Positions 1-9,177 of a stretch of 64,000 bases of DNA are shown one piece after another. Source of the stretch: Sphaerimonospora thailandensis (GTDB lineage: Bacteria; Actinomycetota; Actinomycetes; Streptosporangiales; Streptosporangiaceae); the NCBI RefSeq assembly GCF_016863115.1, contig NZ_BOOG01000008.1, forward strand, positions 1 to 64,000, read 5' to 3'. Numbering within the stretch: the stretch's first letter is position 1; each line of letters starts with the position of its first letter. The translations under genes were made by a program, and so were the position numbers. A model generated the notes under the pieces. The model saw nothing but the letters and a program-made list of their open reading frames with translations. It was not told the DNA's origin and did no database searches.

Positions 1-47
1 CTAGGCGTCCAGCTCATGATCCCACATTGCTCCTGGGAGGTGTTTGA
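1..47 (+). CDS. cas5e: Cas5e (CasD), C-terminal end only
   Basis: Only the last residues are inside the window, read in the frame starting at base 3 (RRPAHDPTLLLGGV then TGA at 45-47). The stop overlaps the ATG of the next gene as TGATG, a translational-coupling arrangement. Directly upstream of cas6e the expected type I-E gene is cas5e, a Cascade backbone subunit that binds the crRNA 5' handle. The assignment rests on position and on this overlap, because too little protein is visible for a family call. A second frame stays open to 72 and would overlap cas6e by 26 bases; I consider it less likely. Confidence 0.5.
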   Translation, partial: RRPAHDPTLLLGGV

Positions 48-736
48 TGTATTTGACCCGGCTCCGTGTTAACACCGCCCGCGTAGGTGCCAGGCAGCTG
101 CTGTCATCACCACAGCGGCTGCACGCTGCGGTGATGTCGTCATTCGCGGAGATCCCGGTTACCGGAGACGACGGCCCGAGAGTGCTGTGGAGAGTCGACG
201 CCACCAGTCGAGCCGAGACCTATCTCTACATCGTCGGTCCGGCCAAACCTGATCTGACCCACCTGGTCGAGCAGGCCGGCTGGCCGGACACGGGCCGGTG
301 GGAAACCTACGACTACGCGCCCCTCTTGGACCGGCTTTCCACGGGGGATCGTTGGTCGTTTCGGCTGACCGCCAATCCAGTGCACACTGCCCGTCGCCGC
401 GACGACGAGCCCACAAAGATCACACCGCACGTGGGACTACGTCACCAGTCGCGCTGGCTTCTGCAACGTCAGGAGGGCGCGGGATTCAAGGTCATGGAGA
501 AGCCTCAGCAGCAGCGCCTCATCCCGGAAGGTGATGAGTACGAACTGGTGATCCATAACCGGCGTCAGCTCAACTTCGGCAAGGGCGGGCAACAGCAGCG
601 GGTGTCATTGGTTACCGTTACCTTCGACGGGCTCCTGGAAGTAACCGATCCCGACGCCTTTCGGCGTACCCTCACCCGAGGGCTTGGGCGGGCGAAGGCA
701 TACGGCTGCGGTTTGATGACACTCGCGGCGGTGTGA
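47..736 (+). CDS. cas6e: Cas6e (CasE) crRNA endoribonuclease
   Basis: Processes the pre-crRNA of a type I-E system by cutting at the base of each repeat hairpin, and stays bound as a Cascade subunit. The 229-residue protein starts MYLTRLRVN. A His at position 26 lies where the catalytic His of Cas6e is expected. The middle motif FRLTANPVHT and the C-terminal glycine-rich stretch RGLGRAKAYGCGLMTLAAV match the RAMP core of E. coli CasE. The ATG at 47 is chosen because GGAGG lies 7 bases upstream and the start overlaps the preceding stop; a TTG three bases earlier is the alternative. The 3' end overlaps cas1 by four bases (GTGA), so cas5e-cas6e-cas1-cas2 look like one operon. Confidence 0.95.
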   Translation: MYLTRLRVNTARVGARQLLSSPQRLHAAVMSSFAEIPVTGDDGPRVLWRVDATSRAETYLYIVGPAKPDLTHLVEQAGWPDTGRWETYDYAPLLDRLSTGDRWSFRLTANPVHTARRRDDEPTKITPHVGLRHQSRWLLQRQEGAGFKVMEKPQQQRLIPEGDEYELVIHNRRQLNFGKGGQQQRVSLVTVTFDGLLEVTDPDAFRRTLTRGLGRAKAYGCGLMTLAAV

Positions 737-1722
737 CCGTGGCTACCATCGGCCAGCGCGGGAACTCCTCACCGCGCGAACTCACGCGCATGGGAGATCG
801 AATCTCCTTCGTCTACCTGGAACGATGCACGCTGCACCGCGAAGACAACGCGCTCACCGCCGAGGACGCGGAGGGCGTCATCCACATCCCGTCCGCCACG
901 ATCGGAACGTTGCTGCTCGGCCCCGGCACCCGGGTCACGCACCAGGCGATGAGTGTGCTCGGAGACAGTGGGGCCGGCGTGGTGTGGGTCGGCGAGCAGG
1001 GTGTGCGGTTCTACTCAGGCGGCAGATCGCTGACTCGCTCGTCTGCGCTGGTAGAGGCACATGCGACGAAGTGGGCCAACCGTCGCACGCGGCTCGAAGT
1101 AGCCCGTGAGATGTATCGGCTTCGATTTCCCGATGAGGACCCGGCCGGTTTCACCCGGCACGAACTCCTCGGGCGGGAAGGCCGACGAGTAAAGGAGTGC
1201 TACCGCAGGGAGGCTGCGAGAGTCGGCCTCCCCTGGAACGGCCGGCAGTACCTCCCCGGTGACTTCAACTCGGGCGACCCCGCCAATCAGGCGGTGACCG
1301 CGGCCGCCCAGTGCATGTACGGCATCGCCCAGACTGCTGTCGCCGCTCTGGGCTGCGCTCCCGGTCTTGGTTTCATCCACTCAGGGCATGAACTGGCGTT
1401 CGTGCTGGACATCGCTGACCTGTACAAGACCGAGATCGCCATCCCCATCGCTTTCGATGTGACAGCACAGAGCCCGGAAGATGTGGGCTCCCGCACCCGT
1501 AGAGCGATCAGGGATCGGGTCAACGATGTCGGTCTGCTGAAGCGGTGCGTGAGCGACATCAAGCAGCTTCTTCTGTCGACAGAGACAGAAGAAGATCCCA
1601 CCGGGGACGACACTGACCGCGTCACGCTTCAGAGTGATCATGGAGTGGAAGTGGCGTCCGGTCGTAACTACGCGGACGAGTACACCTACACCTATCCGGG
1701 AAGTGACGAGGTGATCTGGTGA
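733..1722 (+). CDS. cas1: Cas1 integrase, type I-E
   Basis: Metal-dependent integrase that, with Cas2, inserts new spacers next to the leader. It has 329 residues, in the usual type I-E range. The N-terminal beta domain begins near LTRMGDRISFVYLERC, with the E/DN signature REDNA. The catalytic helical domain carries the acidic site RREA and then GFIHSGH followed by VLDIADLYK, corresponding to the E, H and D metal ligands of E. coli Cas1. All key residues look intact. The start is a GTG overlapping the cas6e stop, and the end overlaps the cas2 GTG in the same way, so expression of the adaptation genes is tied to cas6e. Confidence 0.96.
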   Translation: MTVATIGQRGNSSPRELTRMGDRISFVYLERCTLHREDNALTAEDAEGVIHIPSATIGTLLLGPGTRVTHQAMSVLGDSGAGVVWVGEQGVRFYSGGRSLTRSSALVEAHATKWANRRTRLEVAREMYRLRFPDEDPAGFTRHELLGREGRRVKECYRREAARVGLPWNGRQYLPGDFNSGDPANQAVTAAAQCMYGIAQTAVAALGCAPGLGFIHSGHELAFVLDIADLYKTEIAIPIAFDVTAQSPEDVGSRTRRAIRDRVNDVGLLKRCVSDIKQLLLSTETEEDPTGDDTDRVTLQSDHGVEVASGRNYADEYTYTYPGSDEVIW

Positions 1723-2066
1723 CGGTGATCGTGCTCACCCGCTGTCCAGTAGGCCTGCGCGGCTTCCTGACCCGCTGGCTGACTGAGATCTCGCCAGGCG
1801 TCTTCATCGGCGGTCCGTCCGCCCGAATCAGGGAAGCGTTGTGGAAGGAAGTCCGGCAGTACGCGGATACCGGTCGTGCCCTCCTCGTGCATAGCACGAA
1901 CAACGAGCAAGGGTTTACATTCGACACCCATGATCACAAGTGGCATCCAGTCGACCATGAGGGTCTTGTCTTGATCCGTAGGCCGAAGGAGCAACCTGCC
2001 ATCTCTTCGGCTGCCCCTCCGAGCGGCTGGAGCAAGGTGGCAAAACGTCGCCGATACGGCCGGTGA
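1719..2066 (+). CDS. cas2: Cas2, type I-E (Cas2e)
   Basis: Structural partner of Cas1 in the spacer-acquisition complex. The 115-residue protein opens with the ferredoxin-like strand MTVIVLTRCP and contains GLRGFLTRWLTEISPGVFIG, characteristic of the I-E Cas2 branch. It is slightly longer than E. coli Cas2 (94 residues) because of a C-terminal tail ending KRRRYGR. The GTG start overlaps the cas1 stop by four bases. It is the last gene of the operon; the CRISPR leader follows after 144 bases on the same strand, the usual I-E arrangement. Confidence 0.94.
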   Translation: MTVIVLTRCPVGLRGFLTRWLTEISPGVFIGGPSARIREALWKEVRQYADTGRALLVHSTNNEQGFTFDTHDHKWHPVDHEGLVLIRRPKEQPAISSAAPPSGWSKVAKRRRYGR

Positions 2067-2210
2067 AGGAAGTGACGAGCGCTGCCCTGAGCCCGTCAAT
2101 CCGGGCTCCGGATGAAACGCATCACCGGGGGATGCCTGCCCGAAATGTCTGAACCTTTAAAAGTGCTCGAAAACTGCTTCCTGTCCGTCTAAACGTGCAG
2201 GTCACGCAGT
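2067..2210 (+). promoter_or_regulatory. CRISPR leader
   Basis: The 144 bases between the cas2 stop and the first repeat. The last 60 bases are richer in A/T than the surroundings (CCTTTAAAAGTGCTCGAAAA at about 2153-2172), as expected of a leader holding the array promoter and the Cas1-Cas2 docking site. Orientation is set by the repeat, which reads like the E. coli I-E repeat left to right, and by the degenerate repeats at the far right end. I cannot mark exact promoter elements. Confidence 0.7.
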
Positions 2211-5200
2211 GTGCTCCCCGCGCACGCGGGGATGGTCCTGTGACCGTCGATCGCCGCCAGGTCGGCAAGGTGTGCTCCCCGCGCACGCGGGGATGGTCCC
2301 ATCACGCGGCCTCCTTCACGGTCTCGCGGGCGGTGCTCCCCGCGCACGCGGGGATGGTCCCAACACCGGCGTGCCGATCCTGCATCCCGAGGCGTGCTCC
2401 CCGCGCACGCGGGGATGGTCCCCATAGGGGAGCGCCGCGCGGCGCTCCCCGCAAGTGCTCCCCGCGCACGCGGGGATGGTCCCCGTCTTGCGTGCTCGGT
2501 TGTCCCTGATCAGGGGTGCTCCCCGCGCACGCGGGGATGGTCCCAAGCTGGGCGGGGGTGCGGGCCTCCGGGCCGAGTGCTCCCCGCGCACGCGGGGATG
2601 GTCCCAGCTCCCCCGGCAAAAGCGAGAGGGCCGGGCAGTGCTCCCCGCGCACGCGGGGATGGTCCCGGAGCGTCGGGTACGGGGCATGCCGCCTGACCGT
2701 GCTCCCCGCGCACGCGGGGATGGTCCCCCTTCCTTGGTCACGTAGGTGTTGGCCGGGTCGTGCTCCCCGCGCACGCGGGGATGGTCCCTACGCCTACACC
2801 GTGACCGAGCAGCCCAGCGCGTGCTCCCCGCGCACGCGGGGATGGTCCCCGCCGCAGATCCTCCGACAGGATCGGCCACTCGTGCTCCCCGCGCACGCGG
2901 GGATGGTCCCGGTGCCGTTCCCGCGCTGGAGTTCGGCCGCCTGTGCTCCCCGCGCACGCGGGGATGGTCCCGGCGGTGCTTCGTCGGTCGTCCCGGTCCG
3001 TTTGTGCTCCCCGCGCACGCGGGGATGGTCCCAGCGACGACAAGCTGTCACAGGCCGAGTGGTCGTGCTCCCCGCGCACGCGGGGATGGTCCCCAACCCC
3101 TCGGCGCCCACGAGCGGACGGAGACGTGCTCCCCGCGCACGCGGGGATGGTCCCCCTTCCGATCGACCTTGGCCCAGAACCGCTCAGTGCTCCCCGCGCA
3201 CGCGGGGATGGTCCCGCCGAGTGGGAGCTGCTCAAGGAGTGGGCCGGTGCTCCCCGCGCACGCGGGGATGGTCCCTCCGAGTCCGTGTCCACGACGTTCG
3301 GATCTTTGTGCTCCCCGCGCACGCGGGGATGGTCCCGTCAGCTCCCGCCGGTTCCCCTCAGCGTCCAGGTGCTCCCCGCGCACGCGGGGATGGTCCCGGC
3401 CACGACTGCCGGGGATCCCGCAACGACGAGTGCTCCCCGCGCACGCGGGGATGGTCCCCAACCAGCACCACTAGCGATAAAGATTCCCGTGTGCTCCCCG
3501 CGCACGCGGGGATGGTCCCAGAGGGATCGCGCAACGAAGGGGGCGGCCATTGTGCTCCCCGCGCACGCGGGGATGGTCCCCTCGGCCTCCTCCTCCAGCC
3601 CGGCAGCAGCGGGTGCTCCCCGCGCACGCGGGGATGGTCCCTTGTGGATCGCGGTCCGCAACGCCGGCACCCAGTGCTCCCCGCGCACGCGGGGATGGTC
3701 CCTGCCCGATGGGGTGCGGCGAGTCCTTGGTCGTGTGCTCCCCGCGCACGCGGGGATGGTCCCCCTCTACCCGATCCTGCGCCGCCTCGAAACGGGTGCT
3801 CCCCGCGCACGCGGGGATGGTCCCCGGGCGGATGCGCTCTCATGATCGGCGACCGTGTGCTCCCCGCGCACGCGGGGATGGTCCCTCCTTGAGCGCGTCG
3901 ACGAACGCCAGCTCGTCGTGCTCCCCGCGCACGCGGGGATGGTCCCGCGACCCACGAGGCGATCGACGCCGTAGCGTCGTGCTCCCCGCGCACGCGGGGA
4001 TGGTCCCCGCAGGGCTTTCGCCCGCACCGGCGTGATCCGGTGCTCCCCGCGCACGCGGGGATGGTCCCGCGCCCAGGGCGTCGCCGATCGCCCCCGACAG
4101 GTGCTCCCCGCGCACGCGGGGATGGTCCCGTCGCCACGGATACGATCCGGGCGATGCTGCTGTGCTCCCCGCGCACGCGGGGATGGTCCCAATCAGCCGG
4201 TGACGATCAACGGCTCGGTCGTGTGCTCCCCGCGCACGCGGGGATGGTCCCGTCAACGACCAACGGAACGCCAACGCCCCCATGTGCTCCCCGCGCACGC
4301 GGGGATGGTCCCAGGCGGGTCACGAACTCCTCCTCGGAGTCGACGTGCTCCCCGCGCACGCGGGGATGGTCCCAGGCCGACTACGACGACGACACCGAAG
4401 GAGACGTGCTCCCCGCGCACGCGGGGATGGTCCCAAGGCTACCGAGACCTTCCAAGTCGCCGGCCGGTGCTCCCCGCGCACGCGGGGATGGTCCCCACGT
4501 CGGCCTATCGGGCGTCGGACTGGGATGGTGCTCCCCGCGCACGCGGGGATGGTCCCGACGCCCCCATGTCCGTGCCTTCCGCCTCGAAGTGCTCCCCGCG
4601 CACGCGGGGATGGTCCCACCTCGACCCGCCCATCGGCCGGCTGAACACGGTGCTCCCCGCGCACGCGGGGATGGTCCCCACACTCGGCATGACGAAGAAG
4701 GTTGGTGTTTGTGCTCCCCGCGCACGCGGGGATGGTCCCGTCAACGGGAAGCTCGACGGCCGGATCAGAGCGTGCTCCCCGCGCACGCGGGGATGGTCCC
4801 CGAACCCTGAGCATTTCTTGGGGTGACAACTGGTGCTCCCCGCGCACGCGGGGATGGTCCCTGCGAGCGGAGCACACGCGGGGCGAGCGTCTTGTGCTCC
4901 CCGCGCACGCGGGGATGGTCCCTCGGCCGGGTCGGCAGCGCTATTCTGCGGCCGGTGCTCCCCGCGCACGCGGGGATGGTCCCCGCCCTCCGGACGGGTA
5001 GATCCGCAGGACGCGGTGCTCCCCGCGCACGCGGGGATGGTCCCGAGCGGGGCGGCCCGTCCAGCGCCGCCCGCCAGTGCTCCCCGCGCACGCGGGGATG
5101 GTCCCCTCGCCCAACGCGCCGAACAGGCACGCGGCGTGTGCTCCCCGCGCACGCGGGGATGGTCCCGGAGGCACCACGACACCCCTGCACGACGGGCAGT

Positions 5201-5718
5201 GCTCCCCGCGCACGCGGGGATGGTCCCGCTGATCACGAGGAATATCAGTTTCTCGTCAAGTGCTCCCCGCGCACGCGGGGATGGTCCCCTAGAGACCGTT
5301 TGGCAGGTCCACGAGTCTCTGTGCTCCCCGCGCACGCGGGGATGGTCCCTGCTCCGCCTTCCGGATCTCCGTCAAGACCTTGTGCTTCCCGCGCACGCGG
5401 GGATGGTCCCCGGACGAGGAGACCGGGCTCGGGTGCGGCAAGGTGCTCCCCGCGCACGCGGGGATGGTCCCCATCGGTGCATGAGCGACAACTGGGGATG
5501 GTTGTGCTCCCCGCGCACGCGGGGATGGTCCCACCAGACCGATGTACTTCAGCTCGCCGAACATGTGCTCCCCGCGCACGCGGGGATGGTCCCGGTCCGC
5601 GATGCCGTCAAGATTGGCGAGGACGGTGCCCCCCGGGCGCAGGAATGAACCCTCTGTTTGTCATTCTGTGTCTGTACGATGACGGATAGTGCTCCCCGTG
5701 GACGCGGGGATGGCTCCC
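2211..5718 (+). CRISPR. Type I-E CRISPR array, 58 repeat units (56 good, 2 decayed)
   Basis: The repeat is 29 bases, starts GTGCTCCCCGCGCACGCGGG and ends GATGGTCCC, and holds a CCCCGCG/CGCGGGG hairpin. I checked unit starts one by one: 2211 to 3187 at 61-base steps (17 units), then 3247 to 5565 at 61-base steps (39 units). Spacers are 32 bases except spacer 17 (3216-3246), which is 31. The first repeat ends in T instead of C. The repeat at 5382 has one C to T change. The distal units are decayed: 5626-5654 keeps only parts of the consensus, and 5689-5718 is 30 bases with an inserted C. Fifty-seven spacers of mostly coding-like sequence imply a long acquisition history. I saw no two identical spacers. 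Confidence 0.99.
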
Positions 5719-5722
5719 ATTT

Positions 5723-5764
5723 GGCGTGGTGCATGGCTCGGGAAATAAAGCCGTACACCACGCC
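5723..5764. terminator. Hairpin between CRISPR array and efeB
   Basis: GGCGTGGTG (5723-5731) pairs exactly with CACCACGCC (5756-5764), and inside it GGCT pairs with AGCC around an A-rich loop. It lies between the last decayed repeat and the efeB stop codon, which face each other, so it could end transcription from either side. There is no clear T-run, so it is factor-dependent or a weak intrinsic terminator. Confidence 0.55.
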
Positions 5765-5769
5765 TATAG

Positions 5770-7032
5770 TCAGGCGAAAAGGCTGTTGCCCCAGTAGTCG
5801 CCAGCGTCGGCGAGGCCGGGCGGGCAGGCGAAGATGCCGCTGGAGACGTGCTTGATGTATTCGTTCAGCGAGTCCTTGGCGGCCAGCGCCTGCTGGATCG
5901 GGACGAACTGCTTGTGGGGATCGCGCTGGTAGGCCATGAAGAACAGCCCGGCATCGAGGCGGCCCAGTCCGTCGGAGCCGTCGACATAGTTGTAGCCGCG
6001 GCGCAGGATGCGGGCGCCGCCGTGGAGGGACGGGTGGGCGAGCCGCACGTGCGAGTCGTCGGCGATGACGGGTTTTCCGTCGGAGCCGGTTTTGGCGAGA
6101 TCCGGCTCGTCGAACTCATCCCGGCCGGTGAGCGGCGCGCCGACGCCCTTGTCGCGGCCGAAGATGGCCTCCTGCTCCGACAGCGGGGCGCGATCCCAGG
6201 TCTCGATGTGCATGCGGATCTTGCGGGTGACCAGATAGGTGCCGCCGTCCATCCAGGCCGGGCCGTCGCCGGGGGCGGCCCACAGGTGCTCACGGAGCAT
6301 TTCGGTGTCCTCGAGCTTGAGGTTGGCGGTGCCGTCCTTGAAGCCCATCAGGTTGCGCGGCGTCGCCTGGGCGCGGGAGGTGGAGGACGTGCGGCCGAAG
6401 CCGAGCTGGGAGTAGCGGACCGCGACCTTCCCGAACCCGAGCCGGGCCAGATTCCGGATCGCGTGGACGGCCACCTGGGGGTCGTGGGCGCAGGCCTGGA
6501 TGCAGATGTCGCCGCCCGAGATCTCCGGAATCAGCGCGTCGCCGGGGAAGGCCGGCAGGTCGGCGAGCGACGACGGCCTGCGGTCTGCGAGCTCGAATTT
6601 GTCGAACAGGGAGGGGCCGAAGCCGATGGTGAGCGTGAGGCCGGAGGCGGGCAGGCCGAGGGCCTCGCCGGTGTCGTCCGGCGGGGCCTCCGGGTCGCCG
6701 CCGACCGCGCCGAAGGTGCCGGCATCCTTGCCCTGGGTCATCCGGGCAGCGGCCGCGGTCCACTCCTGGAGCAGCTCGACCAGCTCGGCCTTCTTCTCCG
6801 TGGTCACGTCGAGCGCGACGAAGTGCAGCCGGTCCTGGGCGGGGGTGGTGATGCCCGCCTGGTGGGCGCCGTAGAACGGTACAGGGGCGGAAGCCGAGGA
6901 CTCATCGCTCGTCACGGTGGCCGAGTCGCCGCCCAGGGAGCGCCCGGCCAAGGCGCCCGCGCCGACGGCGCCGGCGGCGGCCACACCCGCCGCTCCCAGG
7001 CCGAACAGCTTCCGCCGGCTTATCCCGCTCAT
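5770..7032 (-). CDS. efeB: EfeB, Tat-exported Dyp-type heme peroxidase of the Efe iron uptake system
   Basis: The 420-residue protein begins with a twin-arginine signal (SRRKLFG at 5-11) and an alanine/glycine-rich hydrophobic stretch to about residue 31. The Dyp-peroxidase signature GxxDG appears as GFKDG at 230-234. The later block SHVRLAHP...RRGYNY matches the region of the proximal heme histidine and distal arginine. In Efe systems EfeB is the periplasmic/extracellular peroxidase thought to oxidise ferrous iron or act on heme before transport. Its start overlaps the efeO stop (ATGA), so efeU-efeO-efeB form one minus-strand operon. Confidence 0.94.
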   Translation of the reverse strand: MSGISRRKLFGLGAAGVAAAGAVGAGALAGRSLGGDSATVTSDESSASAPVPFYGAHQAGITTPAQDRLHFVALDVTTEKKAELVELLQEWTAAAARMTQGKDAGTFGAVGGDPEAPPDDTGEALGLPASGLTLTIGFGPSLFDKFELADRRPSSLADLPAFPGDALIPEISGGDICIQACAHDPQVAVHAIRNLARLGFGKVAVRYSQLGFGRTSSTSRAQATPRNLMGFKDGTANLKLEDTEMLREHLWAAPGDGPAWMDGGTYLVTRKIRMHIETWDRAPLSEQEAIFGRDKGVGAPLTGRDEFDEPDLAKTGSDGKPVIADDSHVRLAHPSLHGGARILRRGYNYVDGSDGLGRLDAGLFFMAYQRDPHKQFVPIQQALAAKDSLNEYIKHVSSGIFACPPGLADAGDYWGNSLFA

Positions 7033-8165
7033 TTCGCGACCACCGCGGCGACCTTGCTGATCGGCTCGGACAGGGCGTTGATGGCGTCAGACAGCAGGCG
7101 CAGGTCGTCCTTGGACAGCTCGGTGTGCAACTGCCACCCGTCGCCGGACCGGTGCCGCCCGAGAGCCTGCTCGGCCGCGGCGAACTTCGCGTCGAGCGTC
7201 TTCACCAGGTCGGGGGCCCGCTCCTCCAGTACCGGGCGCAGGGCCTGGACGGCGGCCTTGCTGCCCTGCAGGTTGGCGTCGAAGTCCCACAGGTCGGTGT
7301 GGGAGTAGCGGTCCTCCTCGCCGGTGATCTTCCCGGTGGCGACCTCGTCGAGCAGCTCCTTGGCGCCGTTGGCGAGCTGCACGGGCGACAACTCGGTCGC
7401 GTTGGCCTTCTCGACGATCGTGGTGACGTCGGCCATCAGCTTGTCGGCGAGCGGCCCGTCCCCGCTGACGTTCTTCTTGACCCACAGGTCCTTTTCGATG
7501 CGGTGGAAGCCGGTCCACTCCTCGCCCTCGGCGACGTCGTTCTCCCGGGCGTCGATGGCCGGGTCGAGGTCGCCGAAGATCTCCGCCACCGGCTCGATGC
7601 GCTCCCAGTACGTCCTGGCCACCGGGTAGAGCTGCTTGGCCTTGTCGATGTCGCCGGCCTTGACGGCATCGGCGAACTCCTTCGTCTTGACGAGCAAGAC
7701 GTCCGACTGGCTCTTGACGTACCGCTTGTAGCCGGCGACGGCCTCGGCGAGCTGTGCGTCGTCCGTCAGCGGCTTGTGCTCGCCGCTGACCTTGAGCGGG
7801 TTGCGGATGCCCTTGCCGGTCATGCCCGGCTTGCAGGTCGCCTCGTACATCCCGGGCGGGAGCTCGACGACCATGTCACGGGTCAGGCCGGGGACGATGT
7901 TCTCGACCTCGCCCATCACCCGGTCGCCCGCGGCGTAGACGTAGAACTCGGTGACCTTGCTGCCGTTGTTGGTCACGGTGAACGTCGAGGTCCCGGCGGC
8001 CAGGTCAGCGGTGGCGACCTTGCACTCGGTGTCGGTGGCCGCGACGGCGATCTTCTTGTCCGCGCCGTCCGTCCCGGAGGACGTCTCCGACGACGAGCAG
8101 GCGGTGAGACCGGTGAGGCCGCCGAGGGCGAGCACGGCGACGGCCGCGGTGATGGGGGTGCGCAT
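7029..8165 (-). CDS. efeO: EfeO, iron-binding lipoprotein with cupredoxin and M75 domains
   Basis: The 378-residue protein starts with a signal peptide ending in a lipobox (LTAC, lipidated Cys about residue 23), so it is probably anchored outside the membrane. An N-terminal cupredoxin-like domain (about 40-130) is followed by a helical M75 imelysin-type domain carrying the HxxE metal motif as HRIE. It is thought to present iron to the EfeU permease. The ATG has GGAG about eight bases upstream. It sits 23 bases after efeU and overlaps efeB by four bases. Confidence 0.93.
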   Translation of the reverse strand: MRTPITAAVAVLALGGLTGLTACSSSETSSGTDGADKKIAVAATDTECKVATADLAAGTSTFTVTNNGSKVTEFYVYAAGDRVMGEVENIVPGLTRDMVVELPPGMYEATCKPGMTGKGIRNPLKVSGEHKPLTDDAQLAEAVAGYKRYVKSQSDVLLVKTKEFADAVKAGDIDKAKQLYPVARTYWERIEPVAEIFGDLDPAIDARENDVAEGEEWTGFHRIEKDLWVKKNVSGDGPLADKLMADVTTIVEKANATELSPVQLANGAKELLDEVATGKITGEEDRYSHTDLWDFDANLQGSKAAVQALRPVLEERAPDLVKTLDAKFAAAEQALGRHRSGDGWQLHTELSKDDLRLLSDAINALSEPISKVAAVVAK

Positions 8166-8188
8166 TGGTGGACTCCGTCAATTCCGGA

Positions 8189-9031
8189 TCAGGAGGCGGG
8201 CTGGGCCGAGGCGGGAACGGGGCGGGCGGGCGTCCGGCCGGAGGGCCTCAGGAAGAGGAAGAGGACCGGTGCCGCGTAGGCCACCCAGGCGATGGTCTCC
8301 AGCACGCTGGGCTGCGGGGTGATGTTGAACATGCCGCTGAGCAGCGTCGAATACCAGGCTCCCGGGTCGAGGACGCCGCTGATGTCGAACGCGTGGGTGG
8401 CGAGGCCGGGCAGCACGCCCGCCTCCTGCAGGTCGTGCACGCCGTACTTGAAGATGCCCGCGGCGACGAGGATCAGCAGCAGCCCGGTCCAGGTGAAGAA
8501 CTTCGTGAGGTTGATCCGCAGGGCGCTGCGGTACAGTCCCCAGCCGAGCGCGACGGCGGTCAGCAGCCCGAGGCTGATGCCGATCAGCGGGCTGGCGCTG
8601 GTGGTCGCGCCCTGGACCGCGGCGAACCACAGCAGCGCGGTCTCCAGCCCTTCCCGGACGACCGCGAGGAAGGCGACCACGGCGACCGCCGTCGCGCCGA
8701 GCTGGAGGGCGTCGCTCAGCTTCTCGCGGAGCTCCCCGGACATCCGCCGTGCGGCCGTGCGCATCCAGAACACCATGAAGGTCACGAAGACCGTCGCGGC
8801 GAGGGAGGTGACGGCGTCGAACAGCTCCTGCTGCTGCGAGGCGAGGTGCGCGGCGGTGAAGGTGAGCAGCGCGCCGAACCCGATCGACAGCACGACCGCG
8901 GAGCCCACCCCGGCCCACACGAGCGGCAATCGGTCGCGGCGCTCGCTCTTGACCAGGAAGGCCACCAGAATGGAGACGACAAGGGCCGCCTCCAGGCCTT
9001 CGCGCAGGCCGATCAGGTAGCTCGCGAACAC
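8189..9031 (-). CDS. efeU: EfeU/FTR1-family iron permease
   Basis: A 280-residue integral membrane protein of the OFeT/FTR1 family with about seven hydrophobic segments. Two copies of the diagnostic RExxE iron motif are present: REGLE at residues 10-14 in the first helix and REGLE again near the middle (followed by TALLW). The start is a GTG preceded by a strong GGAGGGGGG. It is the first gene of the efeUOB operon, and an iron-regulator-like box lies 19-37 bases upstream. Together these point to high-affinity iron uptake induced by iron starvation. Confidence 0.94.
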   Translation of the reverse strand: MFASYLIGLREGLEAALVVSILVAFLVKSERRDRLPLVWAGVGSAVVLSIGFGALLTFTAAHLASQQQELFDAVTSLAATVFVTFMVFWMRTAARRMSGELREKLSDALQLGATAVAVVAFLAVVREGLETALLWFAAVQGATTSASPLIGISLGLLTAVALGWGLYRSALRINLTKFFTWTGLLLILVAAGIFKYGVHDLQEAGVLPGLATHAFDISGVLDPGAWYSTLLSGMFNITPQPSVLETIAWVAYAAPVLFLFLRPSGRTPARPVPASAQPAS

Positions 9032-9049
9032 GATGCCCCCCTCCGAGGA

Positions 9050-9068
9050 GTCGGTAAGCCTAACCTTA
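9050..9068. promoter_or_regulatory. IdeR/DmdR1 (DtxR-family) iron box
   Basis: Aligned by eye to the 19-base IdeR/DtxR consensus (TTAGGTTAGSCTAACCTAA), these bases match at 15 positions; the right half reads TAAGCCTAACCTTA. A further TTTAGGCC and GCCTAACTT follow at 9069-9098, possibly a second weaker site. Location just upstream of efeU fits iron-dependent repression. Inference only; a binding assay or motif scan would settle it. Confidence 0.6.
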
Positions 9069-9177
9069 TTTAGGCCAGGATTACCTTACGCCTAACTTCT
9101 CATGGCGATGTAGAGGGGGTAGCCGTTTCTAACTTCCCCCGGGCGGCGCGGCGATAAGCCGGGGGCGCGGTAAATCA

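Noticed and set aside
2195-5689. Many long open frames on both strands across the CRISPR array, up to 458 codons, with repeated PRARGDGP or PAHAGMVP segments
   Set aside because: They are the repeat unit read in different frames. The 61-base period and the hairpin repeat explain them fully.
5848-7308. A 486-codon plus-strand frame antisense to efeB and efeO
   Set aside because: efeB and efeO carry clear catalytic motifs and signals on the other strand; this frame has none.
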